A stretch of 48,244 nt of DNA from Bacteroidota bacterium (GTDB taxonomy: Bacteria > Bacteroidota > Bacteroidia > Bacteroidales > UBA10428). Within the stretch, counting starts at the first letter, position 1. The number at the start of each line of letters is the position of its first letter. Made by a program: the position numbers and the translations under genes. Where the stretch lies: contig JAEZZA010000030.1 of the NCBI GenBank assembly GCA_023442525.1, positions 1 through 48,244 of the forward strand. The letters are read 5' to 3'. Positions 17,441 to 24,704 of this stretch are shown here, one piece after another. The notes beneath the pieces are model-generated. The model was not told where the DNA came from and ran no database searches. It saw only the letters and a program-made list of their open reading frames with translations.

Positions 17441-17471
17441 CAGGGGGTTCGGTTGAACCCCCTGTTTTTTT
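17441..17471 (+). terminator. Rho-independent terminator of the PUL
   Basis: Perfect 10-bp stem CAGGGGGTTC/GAACCCCCTG, loop GGTT, then seven T. It lies 48 bp after the last PUL stop codon and separates the PUL from the minus-strand FISUMP genes. Confidence 0.95.
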
Positions 17472-17506
17472 ATACTCAGACTCTCTGGTCAGATTAGATT
17501 TAGATT

Positions 17507-18253
17507 TTATTTTAGCATAGTACCTTCCCAGATACATCTCACAGAATAGCCGTTATTTGCTGAACCTGTATTTTCTCTTGCATATGCATAACTATTGTTA
17601 TAATTCAGCTGCCAGTACCAGGCAAATATCCTATAATATCTGTCCGGTGTTGAACTCCACCATCTTCCGATATAACCCATATCCATAAAGGAATAGTTAT
17701 ATAAATAACGATATCCACCCGGTAGTGCTGTAAATCCGGTTTCATTTGTTGCAGATGTATTTGGGGAAGCCCAATACAGGGTATCAGTTTTCTTGAGTTT
17801 TCCTCCTGCAATGCTATCTCCATTGAGATAATTTATAAGTATTTGCCAATCCGAATAGCTCGGCACACGCCAGCCCTCAGGGGCAATATTCCGGTTGTCC
17901 GAAACGGCATACCAGTTATATAACCTGCCGAAAATTCTCACGTTACTATTATCATTTTTATGATTGCAATATGCTCCGGTTTTAAGGCTGTCCCATTCTG
18001 ATTCGTCTCTGACTTCAGGAATAGGATCCCCGTTGCGGTATCTGGTCGTTTTTCGTTTTTAAATTCTCAGCCATCCATACCTGGTCTACTATAACTACCG
18101 TGTGATAGTAATTGCCATCAATGTCCATTACATAATCAGACGGTAGCGAATGTATGCCGTCAGAATAATCTTTATCAGCACCCTCCTTGCCACAGCTTGA
18201 TAGCAGTAATGCTCCTGCTTAAAGAAAAAAAGGTATCGGAATTTACGTTGCAC
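17507..18253 (-). pseudogene. FISUMP domain lipoprotein, disrupted by a 7-bp duplication
   Basis: The C-terminal 144 codons (GTG 17941 to 17507) encode a FISUMP domain (GRLYNWYAVSDN, APEGWRVPSYSDW, GGYRY, WWSSTPD, YSVRCIWE). Upstream in another frame are the lipobox (ALLLSSC), DIDGNYYHTVVIVDQVWMAENLK, then, after a frame change, TTRYRNGDPIPEVRD. The break is a tandem duplication of the 7-mer CGTTTTT (plus strand 18047-18053 and 18054-18060); removing one copy restores NLKTTRYRNGD. A second break is in the signal peptide, where a GTG-initiated frame (MQRKFRYLFF, from 18253) does not join the lipobox frame, which is preceded by TAA. The gene looks dead or switched off. Confidence 0.85.
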
Positions 18254-18276
18254 TTTGTATGTCTGCCATATTTATG

Positions 18277-18957
18277 TTATTCATCCTTTATACACCTAAG
18301 TGAAAACCCACTCTTTACATTTTTGGAATCTCTATAAACATCTAAATAGCCACTTCCTATAATTCTTACATAAACTTGTGTTTCAGGCATTATACCAGGA
18401 TAGGAATCTTCATCAACGTAGGTATTACTCCAGAAATATCCAAACTGATCCAGATTGTCAAAAAAATCATAGATTCTTAACCCGCCGTACTGTGGGTTGA
18501 AGCCCAATTCTATTAATTTCTTTAACGCTGAGTTTTCTCCACCTGCGAAGTTTGTCAATATGGTCCAATCCCTGTCACCAGGAACGCGCCATCCTTCCGG
18601 ACAAATTCCACAGGTATCCACAATGGCATACCATGTATATAGCCTTCCGTAATTATTTGCATTATCTTCATTGCCTTCATAGGCCCATTGAAAATTTGGC
18701 TTTTCGATTAGCGTTAAATCCTGAGCTATACCTTCAGTGGTTTCTATAACTGTGCCATCTTTAAACCGTTTAACCTTTAGATTTTCACACATCCAAATCT
18801 GATCGCCAAGTTTCAGGGTTTTGTAAACATTACCATCAATGTCCGACACCCACCCTTCAGATTGATCCGAAATTTCATCCTTCTTACAACTGTAGTTGAA
18901 CAAAAATAAAATTCCAATTACTAAGGATATAAATAACGTATGAGCATTTCTTTCCAT
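18277..18957 (-). CDS. FISUMP domain-containing lipoprotein
   Basis: 226 residues from ATG 18957; the longer frame adds 14 residues before a normal lipoprotein leader. Lipobox at NYSC (C24). The FISUMP pattern (Fibrobacter succinogenes major paralogous domain) is complete: WVSDIDGNVYKTLKLGDQIW, MCENLKVKRFKDGT, NNYGRLYTWYAI, CPEGWRVPGDRDW and a final FSLRCIKDE. Such proteins are common surface lipoproteins of unknown function in Bacteroidota. It is a paralog of the broken gene 24 bp downstream on the same strand, and a tiny lipoprotein frame begins just upstream. Confidence 0.85.
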   Translation of the reverse strand: MERNAHTLFISLVIGILFLFNYSCKKDEISDQSEGWVSDIDGNVYKTLKLGDQIWMCENLKVKRFKDGTVIETTEGIAQDLTLIEKPNFQWAYEGNEDNANNYGRLYTWYAIVDTCGICPEGWRVPGDRDWTILTNFAGGENSALKKLIELGFNPQYGGLRIYDFFDNLDQFGYFWSNTYVDEDSYPGIMPETQVYVRIIGSGYLDVYRDSKNVKSGFSLRCIKDE

Positions 18958-19000
18958 GATTGTCTGCTTTTTGATTTCATATCTCTTTGGGTTTTGCACT

Positions 19001-19081
19001 TTAGACTATCCGGGATACTATTTCTGATTGTTGACTGCAACCAAGAATTAGAAAAGCAAAAAAAAGTATAGTCCATTTCAT
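19001..19081 (-). CDS. 26-residue lipoprotein (or lipoprotein 5' remnant)
   Basis: ATG 19081 to TAA 19001 on the minus strand, 43 bp upstream of the intact FISUMP gene. It is only 26 residues: MKWTILFFAF followed by LILGCSQQ, a textbook lipobox with cysteine at 15, then an 11-residue tail. After cleavage the mature lipopeptide would have 12 residues. It could be a genuine mini-lipoprotein co-transcribed with the FISUMP genes, or the 5' end of a lost lipoprotein gene. No further coding sequence in the family style follows its stop. Confidence 0.45.
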   Translation of the reverse strand: MKWTILFFAFLILGCSQQSEIVSRIV

Positions 19082-19200
19082 AATTTCAGTTTATTGGGTT
19101 TTGACAGAACATTGGAGAGGGTTATTAGTTCATCGATATAAGTTATTAATATAGAAAGGTATAGTTCCTATTTTATGATAAGGTGGTCATGATTTGTATA

Positions 19201-19272
19201 AGCGGATTACCTGCGGTGATCACGGTATGAGGATTAAATAGTTATAGCGGATTACCTGCGGTGATCACGGTA
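19201..19272. repeat. Two direct copies of a 27-bp motif beside the tRNA-Cys palindrome
   Basis: AGCGGATTACCTGCGGTGAT followed by CACGGTA occurs at 19201-19227 and 19246-19272, 45 bp apart and identical. On the minus strand the core reads GATCACCGCAGGTAATCC, partly self-complementary (GATCAC against GTAATC with one mismatch). The related motif GATCACGCTAGTAATCC is duplicated after the tRNA-Ser palindrome at 47793-47835. Confidence 0.85.
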
Positions 19273-19286
19273 ATGGTTGGTCCTAT

Positions 19287-19404
19287 CAATAAAATCCTTG
19301 CCCTTCGGGCCACGGGATTTTTTATTGGCAGTCCATTGCAAACGAGTTTGCTTGTCCTGCCAATAAAAAATCCCTGCCCGCTAACGCGGGCAAGGATTTT
19401 ATTG
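19287..19404 (-). repeat. 118-bp nested palindrome at the 3' end of tRNA-Cys
   Basis: Starts at the base after the tRNA-Cys discriminator. Outer stem: 19287-19303 with 19388-19404 (17 bp, perfect, CAATAAAATCCTTGCCC). Inner stem: 19314-19331 with 19357-19374 (18 bp, perfect, GGGATTTTTTATTGGCAG). Tip hairpin GCAAAC/GTTTGC at 19338-19351. Small side hairpins GCCC-TTC-GGGC on one side and GCCCGC-TAAC-GCGGGC on the other. It could act as a terminator for the tRNA, but is far more elaborate than one. Short reading frames across it are not genes. Confidence 0.9.
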
Positions 19405-19475
19405 AGGTCTCTGGCGGATTTGAACCGCCGTACGCGGTTTTGCAGACCGCTGCCTAACCCCTCGGCCAAGAGACC
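19405..19475 (-). tRNA. tRNA-Cys (anticodon GCA)
   Basis: 71 nt. Acceptor GGTCTCT/AGAGACC, anticodon stem GCGGT/ACCGC with loop CTGCAAA (anticodon GCA), T arm GGCGGTTCAAATCCGCC, discriminator U (complement of A 19405), the tRNA-Cys identity base. CCA is not encoded. Confidence 0.95.
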
Positions 19476-19481
19476 TTGTTA

Positions 19482-19508
19482 ATGTGCCAACGTGCCAATG
19501 TGCCAATG
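19482..19508. repeat. 8-bp tandem repeat in the tRNA-Cys leader
   Basis: ATGTGCCA, ACGTGCCA, ATGTGCCA and a partial ATG, period 8. It lies between the promoter box at 19543-19550 and the tRNA 5' end, so it would be transcribed and trimmed off. Confidence 0.75.
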
Positions 19509-19542
19509 AAAACAAACCGGCAAATCAACTTTCATTATGGCG

Positions 19543-19550
19543 CAAAGATA
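19543..19550 (-). promoter_or_regulatory. -7 box (TATCTTTG) upstream of tRNA-Cys
   Basis: Exact TAnnTTTG match on the minus strand, predicting a leader of about 60 nt before the mature tRNA. No matching -33 box is evident. Confidence 0.5.
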
Positions 19551-19637
19551 AAAATTAATTAGTTTTTTCTCTCCTCATGGTTACATTTTACCTCCAACTG
19601 GTATTAACCATCATAACTAATAAGCAAAAACCAGTTT

Positions 19638-19838
19638 ATGCATACAGGTCATACATGTGGTCAAAGTGGCTATTACATTTGTTGTATTCACAGATATAGT
19701 TATTTACATATCGAAAAAGGCGAACCGTTCCCCGAACGCCCTCATGGTCTTTATGAATATCACAAAACATTATGGATTCCGGCCCGAAAAGTTTCAAGCA
19801 TTGTGGCCGACCTTAAAAACAATGACAACCACTTGTAA
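19638..19838 (+). CDS. Small hypothetical protein with TGxxCxxSGxYxC pattern
   Basis: 66 residues. The pattern HTGHTCGQSGYYICCIH, then IEKGEPFPE and a TLWIPARKV end, looks like small Cys/His proteins of the form TGxxCxxSGxYxC-H-KGxxFP seen in many bacteria. These are probably mini metal-binding folds of unknown role. The alternative frame at 19657 lacks any such pattern. It lies between tRNA-Cys and a convergent gene, with no operon partner. The call rests on the pattern alone. Confidence 0.5.
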   Translation: MHTGHTCGQSGYYICCIHRYSYLHIEKGEPFPERPHGLYEYHKTLWIPARKVSSIVADLKNNDNHL

Positions 19839-19874
19839 TATTGATAGTTGAATATTTTCGATGTACGGAAGATA

Positions 19875-21347
19875 TTACGATGCCCTGCTGAAGCTGTGTT
19901 TCAAAGTGTAATAAGTACTCAAAAGTCCCAGAGTCTTCATAAAACTTTTAAGTGAACTGCTGGTGCTGGGATTAATGGGTACGTCCAGCACTACCGGCCA
20001 GAGTTTTTTCATTACTTCACGATGCAGCCGGTAATCGGGCGATACATTGTGTTTAGGCTTTACCGATAAATAGTAAATCATTAGCTCACGGGAATTAAAC
20101 GGACTGAATTCTTCCTGGGCAATGTCTTTGTCAAGCTGGATTTGCTGAATGAAGTTCGTAAGCCTGTTCTCCCAATAAAACAAACTCATTGGATTTACCC
20201 TGAACTGCAGACATTTTTCATAAGCATCATTATACCACCAGATAAAGTATTCAGCCGCAAACTTGTATTTACGAAGGCCGCTCAGTGAAACAATATCATC
20301 AGCTGTTAAACGCCGTCTGACAATATTATATATATATTCCTGGCCGGCAACACTGTTTCCGGGCATATTCACCTTGTTGCTGTAATTGACATGATAGTTG
20401 TAAATAAGTGGCAGATATTGCTCTGAAGCAAACGGATTGTTTTGAAAATATACATTTCTGAATTCCTCATCAATTACCAGGTAAGGATCAATTAAATTGA
20501 AATTCAGGCTCAATCCGGTCAGCAGCTTCTTCGGAATCAAAATGTCCTGTTTATTCATCTGCATCATCCGGTTGGAATATATGAATATCCGTTCCTTAAT
20601 ATCACGCGAAGCTGCCAGTATAGTCCGGGAGTCCTTGCCTGCTGTCACCGGCAACATCACGTCGTAGCGTGAAGCTATGGCTTCAACAAATCCCTTGATC
20701 ATCCGGGCTGAATTTGCTGCCGCTGTTTTTAAAGTCCCTGCTTGTATCATCCGGTTTGGCCAGTATCTGGTAACTTTTCCGGTTTCAGCAGAAATATAAT
20801 GATTGGGCAATACCTGGCTGATTTCGTCGTAATAGGTTGTATTACCTATATTTCCGCAGAAATTTTTTACAAGGTCCCCCGAATGATAATAAGCATCCTT
20901 GGAAGCATCCATGGTTCCCTTTAATCCCAGGACTGTCGACAGCAAATGAGGCTGAGAAGCGAACCATAATTCACCATTTTCTGAACAGAAATATATCTTG
21001 CGCGTAGCGGTGGCGTCATGAAATAACATTATTCGGCCCACACGACTGAAAATGATAATAAACCTCCCGCAATACCTTGATGCAGCCTCCAGTAATTTAT
21101 CGAATTCCAGATGGATCAAATCGTGAAGTATATCAGAATTTGATTTTCCGGGACTTTCATAATCAAAAATATCACCGAGCAGAATTAATTTTCTGTCATA
21201 CCGGCTGTACTCTGTTACATTAAGGTCGATATGCGTGTAAAGGTGATACTTATCCGATATCTTTCTGAAATTATGCAGGAAAGGACATTGAACTGCATTT
21301 GGAGATAAAAGATATTGCCTTCTGAATTTCAGCCTTTCAATATCCAT
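19875..21347 (-). CDS. Asparagine synthetase-like protein with divergent PP-loop
   Basis: 490 residues with the two-domain layout of AsnB-like proteins. The N-terminal part (1-195) resembles the class II amidotransferase fold (GRFIIIFSRVGRIMLFHDATATRKIYF) but lacks an N-terminal cysteine nucleophile, so it should not hydrolyse glutamine. The C-terminal part (about 215-470) is an ATP-pyrophosphatase domain whose PP-loop reads TAGKDSR (235-241) instead of SGGxDS, keeping the key aspartate-serine. Such proteins often amidate or adenylate sugars, peptides or polysaccharide precursors. It stands alone, so the substrate is unknown. Confidence 0.7.
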   Translation of the reverse strand: MDIERLKFRRQYLLSPNAVQCPFLHNFRKISDKYHLYTHIDLNVTEYSRYDRKLILLGDIFDYESPGKSNSDILHDLIHLEFDKLLEAASRYCGRFIIIFSRVGRIMLFHDATATRKIYFCSENGELWFASQPHLLSTVLGLKGTMDASKDAYYHSGDLVKNFCGNIGNTTYYDEISQVLPNHYISAETGKVTRYWPNRMIQAGTLKTAAANSARMIKGFVEAIASRYDVMLPVTAGKDSRTILAASRDIKERIFIYSNRMMQMNKQDILIPKKLLTGLSLNFNLIDPYLVIDEEFRNVYFQNNPFASEQYLPLIYNYHVNYSNKVNMPGNSVAGQEYIYNIVRRRLTADDIVSLSGLRKYKFAAEYFIWWYNDAYEKCLQFRVNPMSLFYWENRLTNFIQQIQLDKDIAQEEFSPFNSRELMIYYLSVKPKHNVSPDYRLHREVMKKLWPVVLDVPINPSTSSSLKSFMKTLGLLSTYYTLKHSFSRAS

Positions 21348-21511
21348 CTGAAAATAATAGGGTTAATATCCTTATTTACAAAAAACAAGCCATTTTGTTC
21401 AACCTGACTTCGCGATAACTCTTTGGTTACTTAAACCATTTGAAATTTCTATTCTACAGTTGTTATATTACGGTAAATTCACTATCATTGATAGAAAGCA
21501 AAACCAAGCAT

Positions 21512-21898
21512 ATGATCAAAAAAGGATTACTGGCATTATTGTCCATTTTTTTAATTTATTCGTCAGCCATGTCACAAACACCATCTGCAAGGATTATTCA
21601 TTCAGTGGTTTTTAAATTGAAACATCCGGCAGGTTCCGCTGAGGAAAAAAGTTTTCTTGAAGCGATAGTCAGGCTTGCAGATATCCCCGGTGTGGAAAAT
21701 CTTAAACTGATGAAGGAAATCAGTAAAAAGAATCACTTCGACTATGGCTTGTCGATGGAATTTGCCAGCCAGGAAGCTTATGACGCCTATAACAACCATC
21801 CCAACCATACGGCATTCGTTCAGAACAGGTGGTTGAAAGAGGTGGAGGATTTCATGGAAATCGACTATGACATGGATAGTGTGAAGAAAAAAGACTAA
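21512..21898 (+). CDS. Dabb family protein, exported
   Basis: 128 residues from ATG 21512, which begins a good signal peptide (MIKKGLLALLSIFLIYSSAMSQ); the longer frame adds 24 residues without such a feature. The remainder is a stress-responsive A/B barrel (Dabb) dimeric alpha-beta domain: IIHSVVFKLKHP, FDYGLSMEFASQEAYDAYNNHPNH. In Bacteroidota, Dabb proteins often accompany Gfo/Idh/MocA oxidoreductases, as here. The next gene starts 12 bp downstream. Confidence 0.82.
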   Translation: MIKKGLLALLSIFLIYSSAMSQTPSARIIHSVVFKLKHPAGSAEEKSFLEAIVRLADIPGVENLKLMKEISKKNHFDYGLSMEFASQEAYDAYNNHPNHTAFVQNRWLKEVEDFMEIDYDMDSVKKKD

Positions 21899-21910
21899 AA
21901 GACATAAATT

Positions 21911-23407
21911 ATGAAAAAGCATCCGTCATCAGTTATTTCCCGGCGCCGGTTTATAGGGGTTTCAACAATGGCCACTGCCGGATTTACCATCGTTCCGAGC
22001 CATGTAATCAGCGGACTCGGATACAAAGCACCAAGCGATAAGCTGAATATAGCCGGAGTTGGTGTGGGAGGAAAGGGACATGCCAATCTGAACGGTATGA
22101 AAACGGAAAACATTGTCGCTCTCTGTGATATCGACTGGAAATATTCACAGTCCTGTTTCAATGATTTTCCTAATGCAAAAAGATATTATGATTGGCGCAT
22201 AATGTTCGATGAAATGGGAAAATCGATAGATGCCGTTATGATTTCCACTGCCGATCACACGCACGCAATTATTGCAGCCACTGCAATCACTATGGGCAAA
22301 CATGTGTACTGCCAGAAACCTCTTACTCATTCTATTTTTGAATCGCGCCTGCTTACCCGGCTTGCCAAAAAATACAAGGTGGCCACCCAAATGGGTAACC
22401 AGGGAAATTCGGGTGAAGATGTTAAGGAACTGTGCGAATGGATATGGAATGGCGAAATAGGCGAAATACGTGAAGTCCATGCATGGACCGACCGACCTAT
22501 ATGGCCTCAAGGCCTGATGCGGCCCGCCGAAAAGATGAAACCGCCTAAAACTCTTAATTGGGACCTGTTTATCGGTCCCGCTCCCATGAGGCCGTTCCAT
22601 GAAATATATACTCCCTGGAACTGGCGCGGATGGTGGGATTTTGGTACCGGTGCGTTCGGCGATATGGCCTGTCACGTCCTCGATCCCGTTTATTCTGCAT
22701 TAAAACTCGGATACCCTGCAACTATTCAGGGAAGCTCAACCCTTCTGAATACCGAAAGCGCTCCACAGGCTGAAATGGTCACCTTCAAATTCCCTGCAAG
22801 GGAAAATATGCCGTTATTGGCTATGCCTGAAGTAGAGGTAACCTGGTACGACGGCGGGCTGTTGCCCAACCGGCCTGATCTCCTGCCCCCGGGAATTGAC
22901 CTGATGGAAGATGGTCTGGGTGGTTGCATATTCGTGGGCAGCAAGGACACGCTATTCTCGGGATGTGGCGGTCAGGGTAAGCGATTGCTATCGGGACGCG
23001 TACCCAAAGTACCACAAACCTTAAGAAGAATACCGGGAGCCAAGGGTTATGCCGACGGGCCGCATGAACAGGATTGGATCAGGGCTTGCAAAGAATCACC
23101 CGATAACCGTACGGAAGCCACATCAAATTTCGCATATTCAGGACCATTTAATGAGATGGTTTTATTGGGCGTTTTGGCTGTGCGACTGCAGGGATTGAAC
23201 AAGATACTGGAATGGGACGGTGAAAAGATGGAATTCACAAATATCAGTCCCAATGAAGAATTAAAGGTGGTGACTTCCGATGAGTTTAAAATTATTGAAG
23301 GACATCCTCATTTCAATACACAGTATGCGACCTTTAACGCATTGCAGGCTGCCCGTGAGTATATTAAACACACATACAGAGAAGGGTGGAGGTTGCCGGA
23401 GGAGTAG
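21911..23407 (+). CDS. Gfo/Idh/MocA family oxidoreductase, Tat-exported
   Basis: NAD(P)-dependent sugar or glycoside oxidoreductase, 498 residues. A twin-arginine signal (SRRRFIGVS, 10-18) predicts export of the folded, cofactor-loaded protein to the periplasm. Rossmann motif AGVGVGGKGHA near 48-58; the usual EKP is QKP (HVYCQKPLTHS); the C-terminal domain has GRVPKVPQ and HEQDWIRACKES. Such Tat-exported members act in 3-keto-glycoside style degradation. It forms an operon with the Dabb gene upstream. A second oxidoreductase follows 143 bp downstream, with a palindrome in the gap. Confidence 0.88.
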   Translation: MKKHPSSVISRRRFIGVSTMATAGFTIVPSHVISGLGYKAPSDKLNIAGVGVGGKGHANLNGMKTENIVALCDIDWKYSQSCFNDFPNAKRYYDWRIMFDEMGKSIDAVMISTADHTHAIIAATAITMGKHVYCQKPLTHSIFESRLLTRLAKKYKVATQMGNQGNSGEDVKELCEWIWNGEIGEIREVHAWTDRPIWPQGLMRPAEKMKPPKTLNWDLFIGPAPMRPFHEIYTPWNWRGWWDFGTGAFGDMACHVLDPVYSALKLGYPATIQGSSTLLNTESAPQAEMVTFKFPARENMPLLAMPEVEVTWYDGGLLPNRPDLLPPGIDLMEDGLGGCIFVGSKDTLFSGCGGQGKRLLSGRVPKVPQTLRRIPGAKGYADGPHEQDWIRACKESPDNRTEATSNFAYSGPFNEMVLLGVLAVRLQGLNKILEWDGEKMEFTNISPNEELKVVTSDEFKIIEGHPHFNTQYATFNALQAAREYIKHTYREGWRLPEE

Positions 23408-23463
23408 AGTAGGGAGTAGTTCTGCCCGCACAGGCAAGACGTTTTTAAGATTGGTTTGGTCAA

Positions 23464-23509
23464 CCGATCAAACCTGACAGGAGAGGAAAACACCTGTCAG
23501 GAAGATCGG
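23464..23509. repeat. 46-bp dispersed palindrome, copy C
   Basis: Base-for-base identical to the copy at 3858-3903, 19.6 kb away. It lies in the gap between two oxidoreductase genes that otherwise look like one operon, so it would form a strong hairpin in their mRNA. Confidence 0.92.
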
Positions 23510-23550
23510 GGGTACTGAATAATAACACGAACACTGAAGAATAATATCAA

Positions 23551-24678
23551 ATGAAATCATTTCTGAAACGTACCAGAGACATGCTGCTGGTAATTGCTGT
23601 TATGATGTATTCGGTACAGCTTTTTTCCCAAAATGACGATAATAAAAAGCTTCGGGTAGCCGTTGCCCGGATGACGCACGGGCATGTGGTGTTTATACTG
23701 GAGCGGCTTAAGAATAACAGCTCCGATTTGGAACTCACAGGGATATACGAACCAGATAAAAAATTGGCTGAAAATTATGCAAAGCGGTATAAACTGAGTA
23801 GTTCGCTGTTTTTTGACGATCTGAGTCTCATGCTCGATCGCACAAATCCCGAAGCTGTGCTGGCTTTCGGATCTGTATTCGAGCATCTCGAAGTTGTGGA
23901 AGCCTGTGCTCCAAGAGGTATCCATGTGATGGTTGAAAAGCCTCTGGCCGTTAGCATGGATCATGCAATCAAAATGAAGAACCTTGCCGAAAAAAACAAG
24001 ATTCACCTTTTAACTGATTTTGAAACTTCATGGTACCCCACAACGGCCAAATCGTGGCAGATGGTAAACGACAGCAATTACGTGGGAAAAATAAGGAAAG
24101 TGGTATTTCATCATGGTCACGAGGGGCCCAAAGAAATCGGATGTGGTCCCGAGTTTCTCGGATGGCTTACCGATCCCGTTCAAAACGGTGGCGGAGCCGT
24201 TATTGATTTTGGCTGTTACGGCGCAAATCTTATGACATATCTGACAAAAGGTGAAAAACCTGTTTCTGTTAAAGCATCTCTCAGACAACTCAAGCCCGAT
24301 GTTTATCCCAAAGTGGATGATGATGCCACTATAATTGTTTCCTACAAAGATTCCGAATGTATTATCCAGGCCTCATGGAACTGGCCTTTTGGCAGGAAGG
24401 ACATGGAAATTTATGGAAGTTCCGGTTATATAATGGCTGATAACAGGACCGATATGCGCCTAAGGAACCGGAAATCAGGTGAAGAAATTAACAGTCAGAT
24501 AACTTCCAAAAACATTGCAATTATTGAAGATCCCTTCAGTTTACTGATACAGGTTATACGCGGAAAGGTTACTCTGAGCGCGTTTGATCCATACTCACCC
24601 GAAAATAATATTATGGTTGTCAGAATTCTCGATGCTGCCAGAGAATCTGCCAAAACAGGGAAAGAAGTAAAATTATGA
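23551..24678 (+). CDS. Gfo/Idh/MocA family oxidoreductase, Sec-exported
   Basis: 375 residues with an N-terminal signal peptide (MLLVIAVMMYSVQLFSQ), a Rossmann domain, the canonical EKPLA motif (HVMVEKPLAVSMDHA) and the C-terminal alpha/beta domain (GGGAVIDFGCYGANLMTYL). Unlike its upstream neighbour it has no twin-arginine motif, so cofactor loading must differ if it is truly exported. Probably it acts in the same sugar oxidation pathway. The DUF1080 hydrolase at 44745 belongs to a family that often works with such enzymes. Confidence 0.86.
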   Translation: MKSFLKRTRDMLLVIAVMMYSVQLFSQNDDNKKLRVAVARMTHGHVVFILERLKNNSSDLELTGIYEPDKKLAENYAKRYKLSSSLFFDDLSLMLDRTNPEAVLAFGSVFEHLEVVEACAPRGIHVMVEKPLAVSMDHAIKMKNLAEKNKIHLLTDFETSWYPTTAKSWQMVNDSNYVGKIRKVVFHHGHEGPKEIGCGPEFLGWLTDPVQNGGGAVIDFGCYGANLMTYLTKGEKPVSVKASLRQLKPDVYPKVDDDATIIVSYKDSECIIQASWNWPFGRKDMEIYGSSGYIMADNRTDMRLRNRKSGEEINSQITSKNIAIIEDPFSLLIQVIRGKVTLSAFDPYSPENNIMVVRILDAARESAKTGKEVKL

Positions 24679-24704
24679 GTAAAGGGGCCGCCACAAGGGC
24701 GGGC

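Noticed and set aside
19242..19482. 73-75 residue frames on both strands
   Set aside because: They run through the palindrome and tRNA-Cys and mirror each other because of the inverted repeats.
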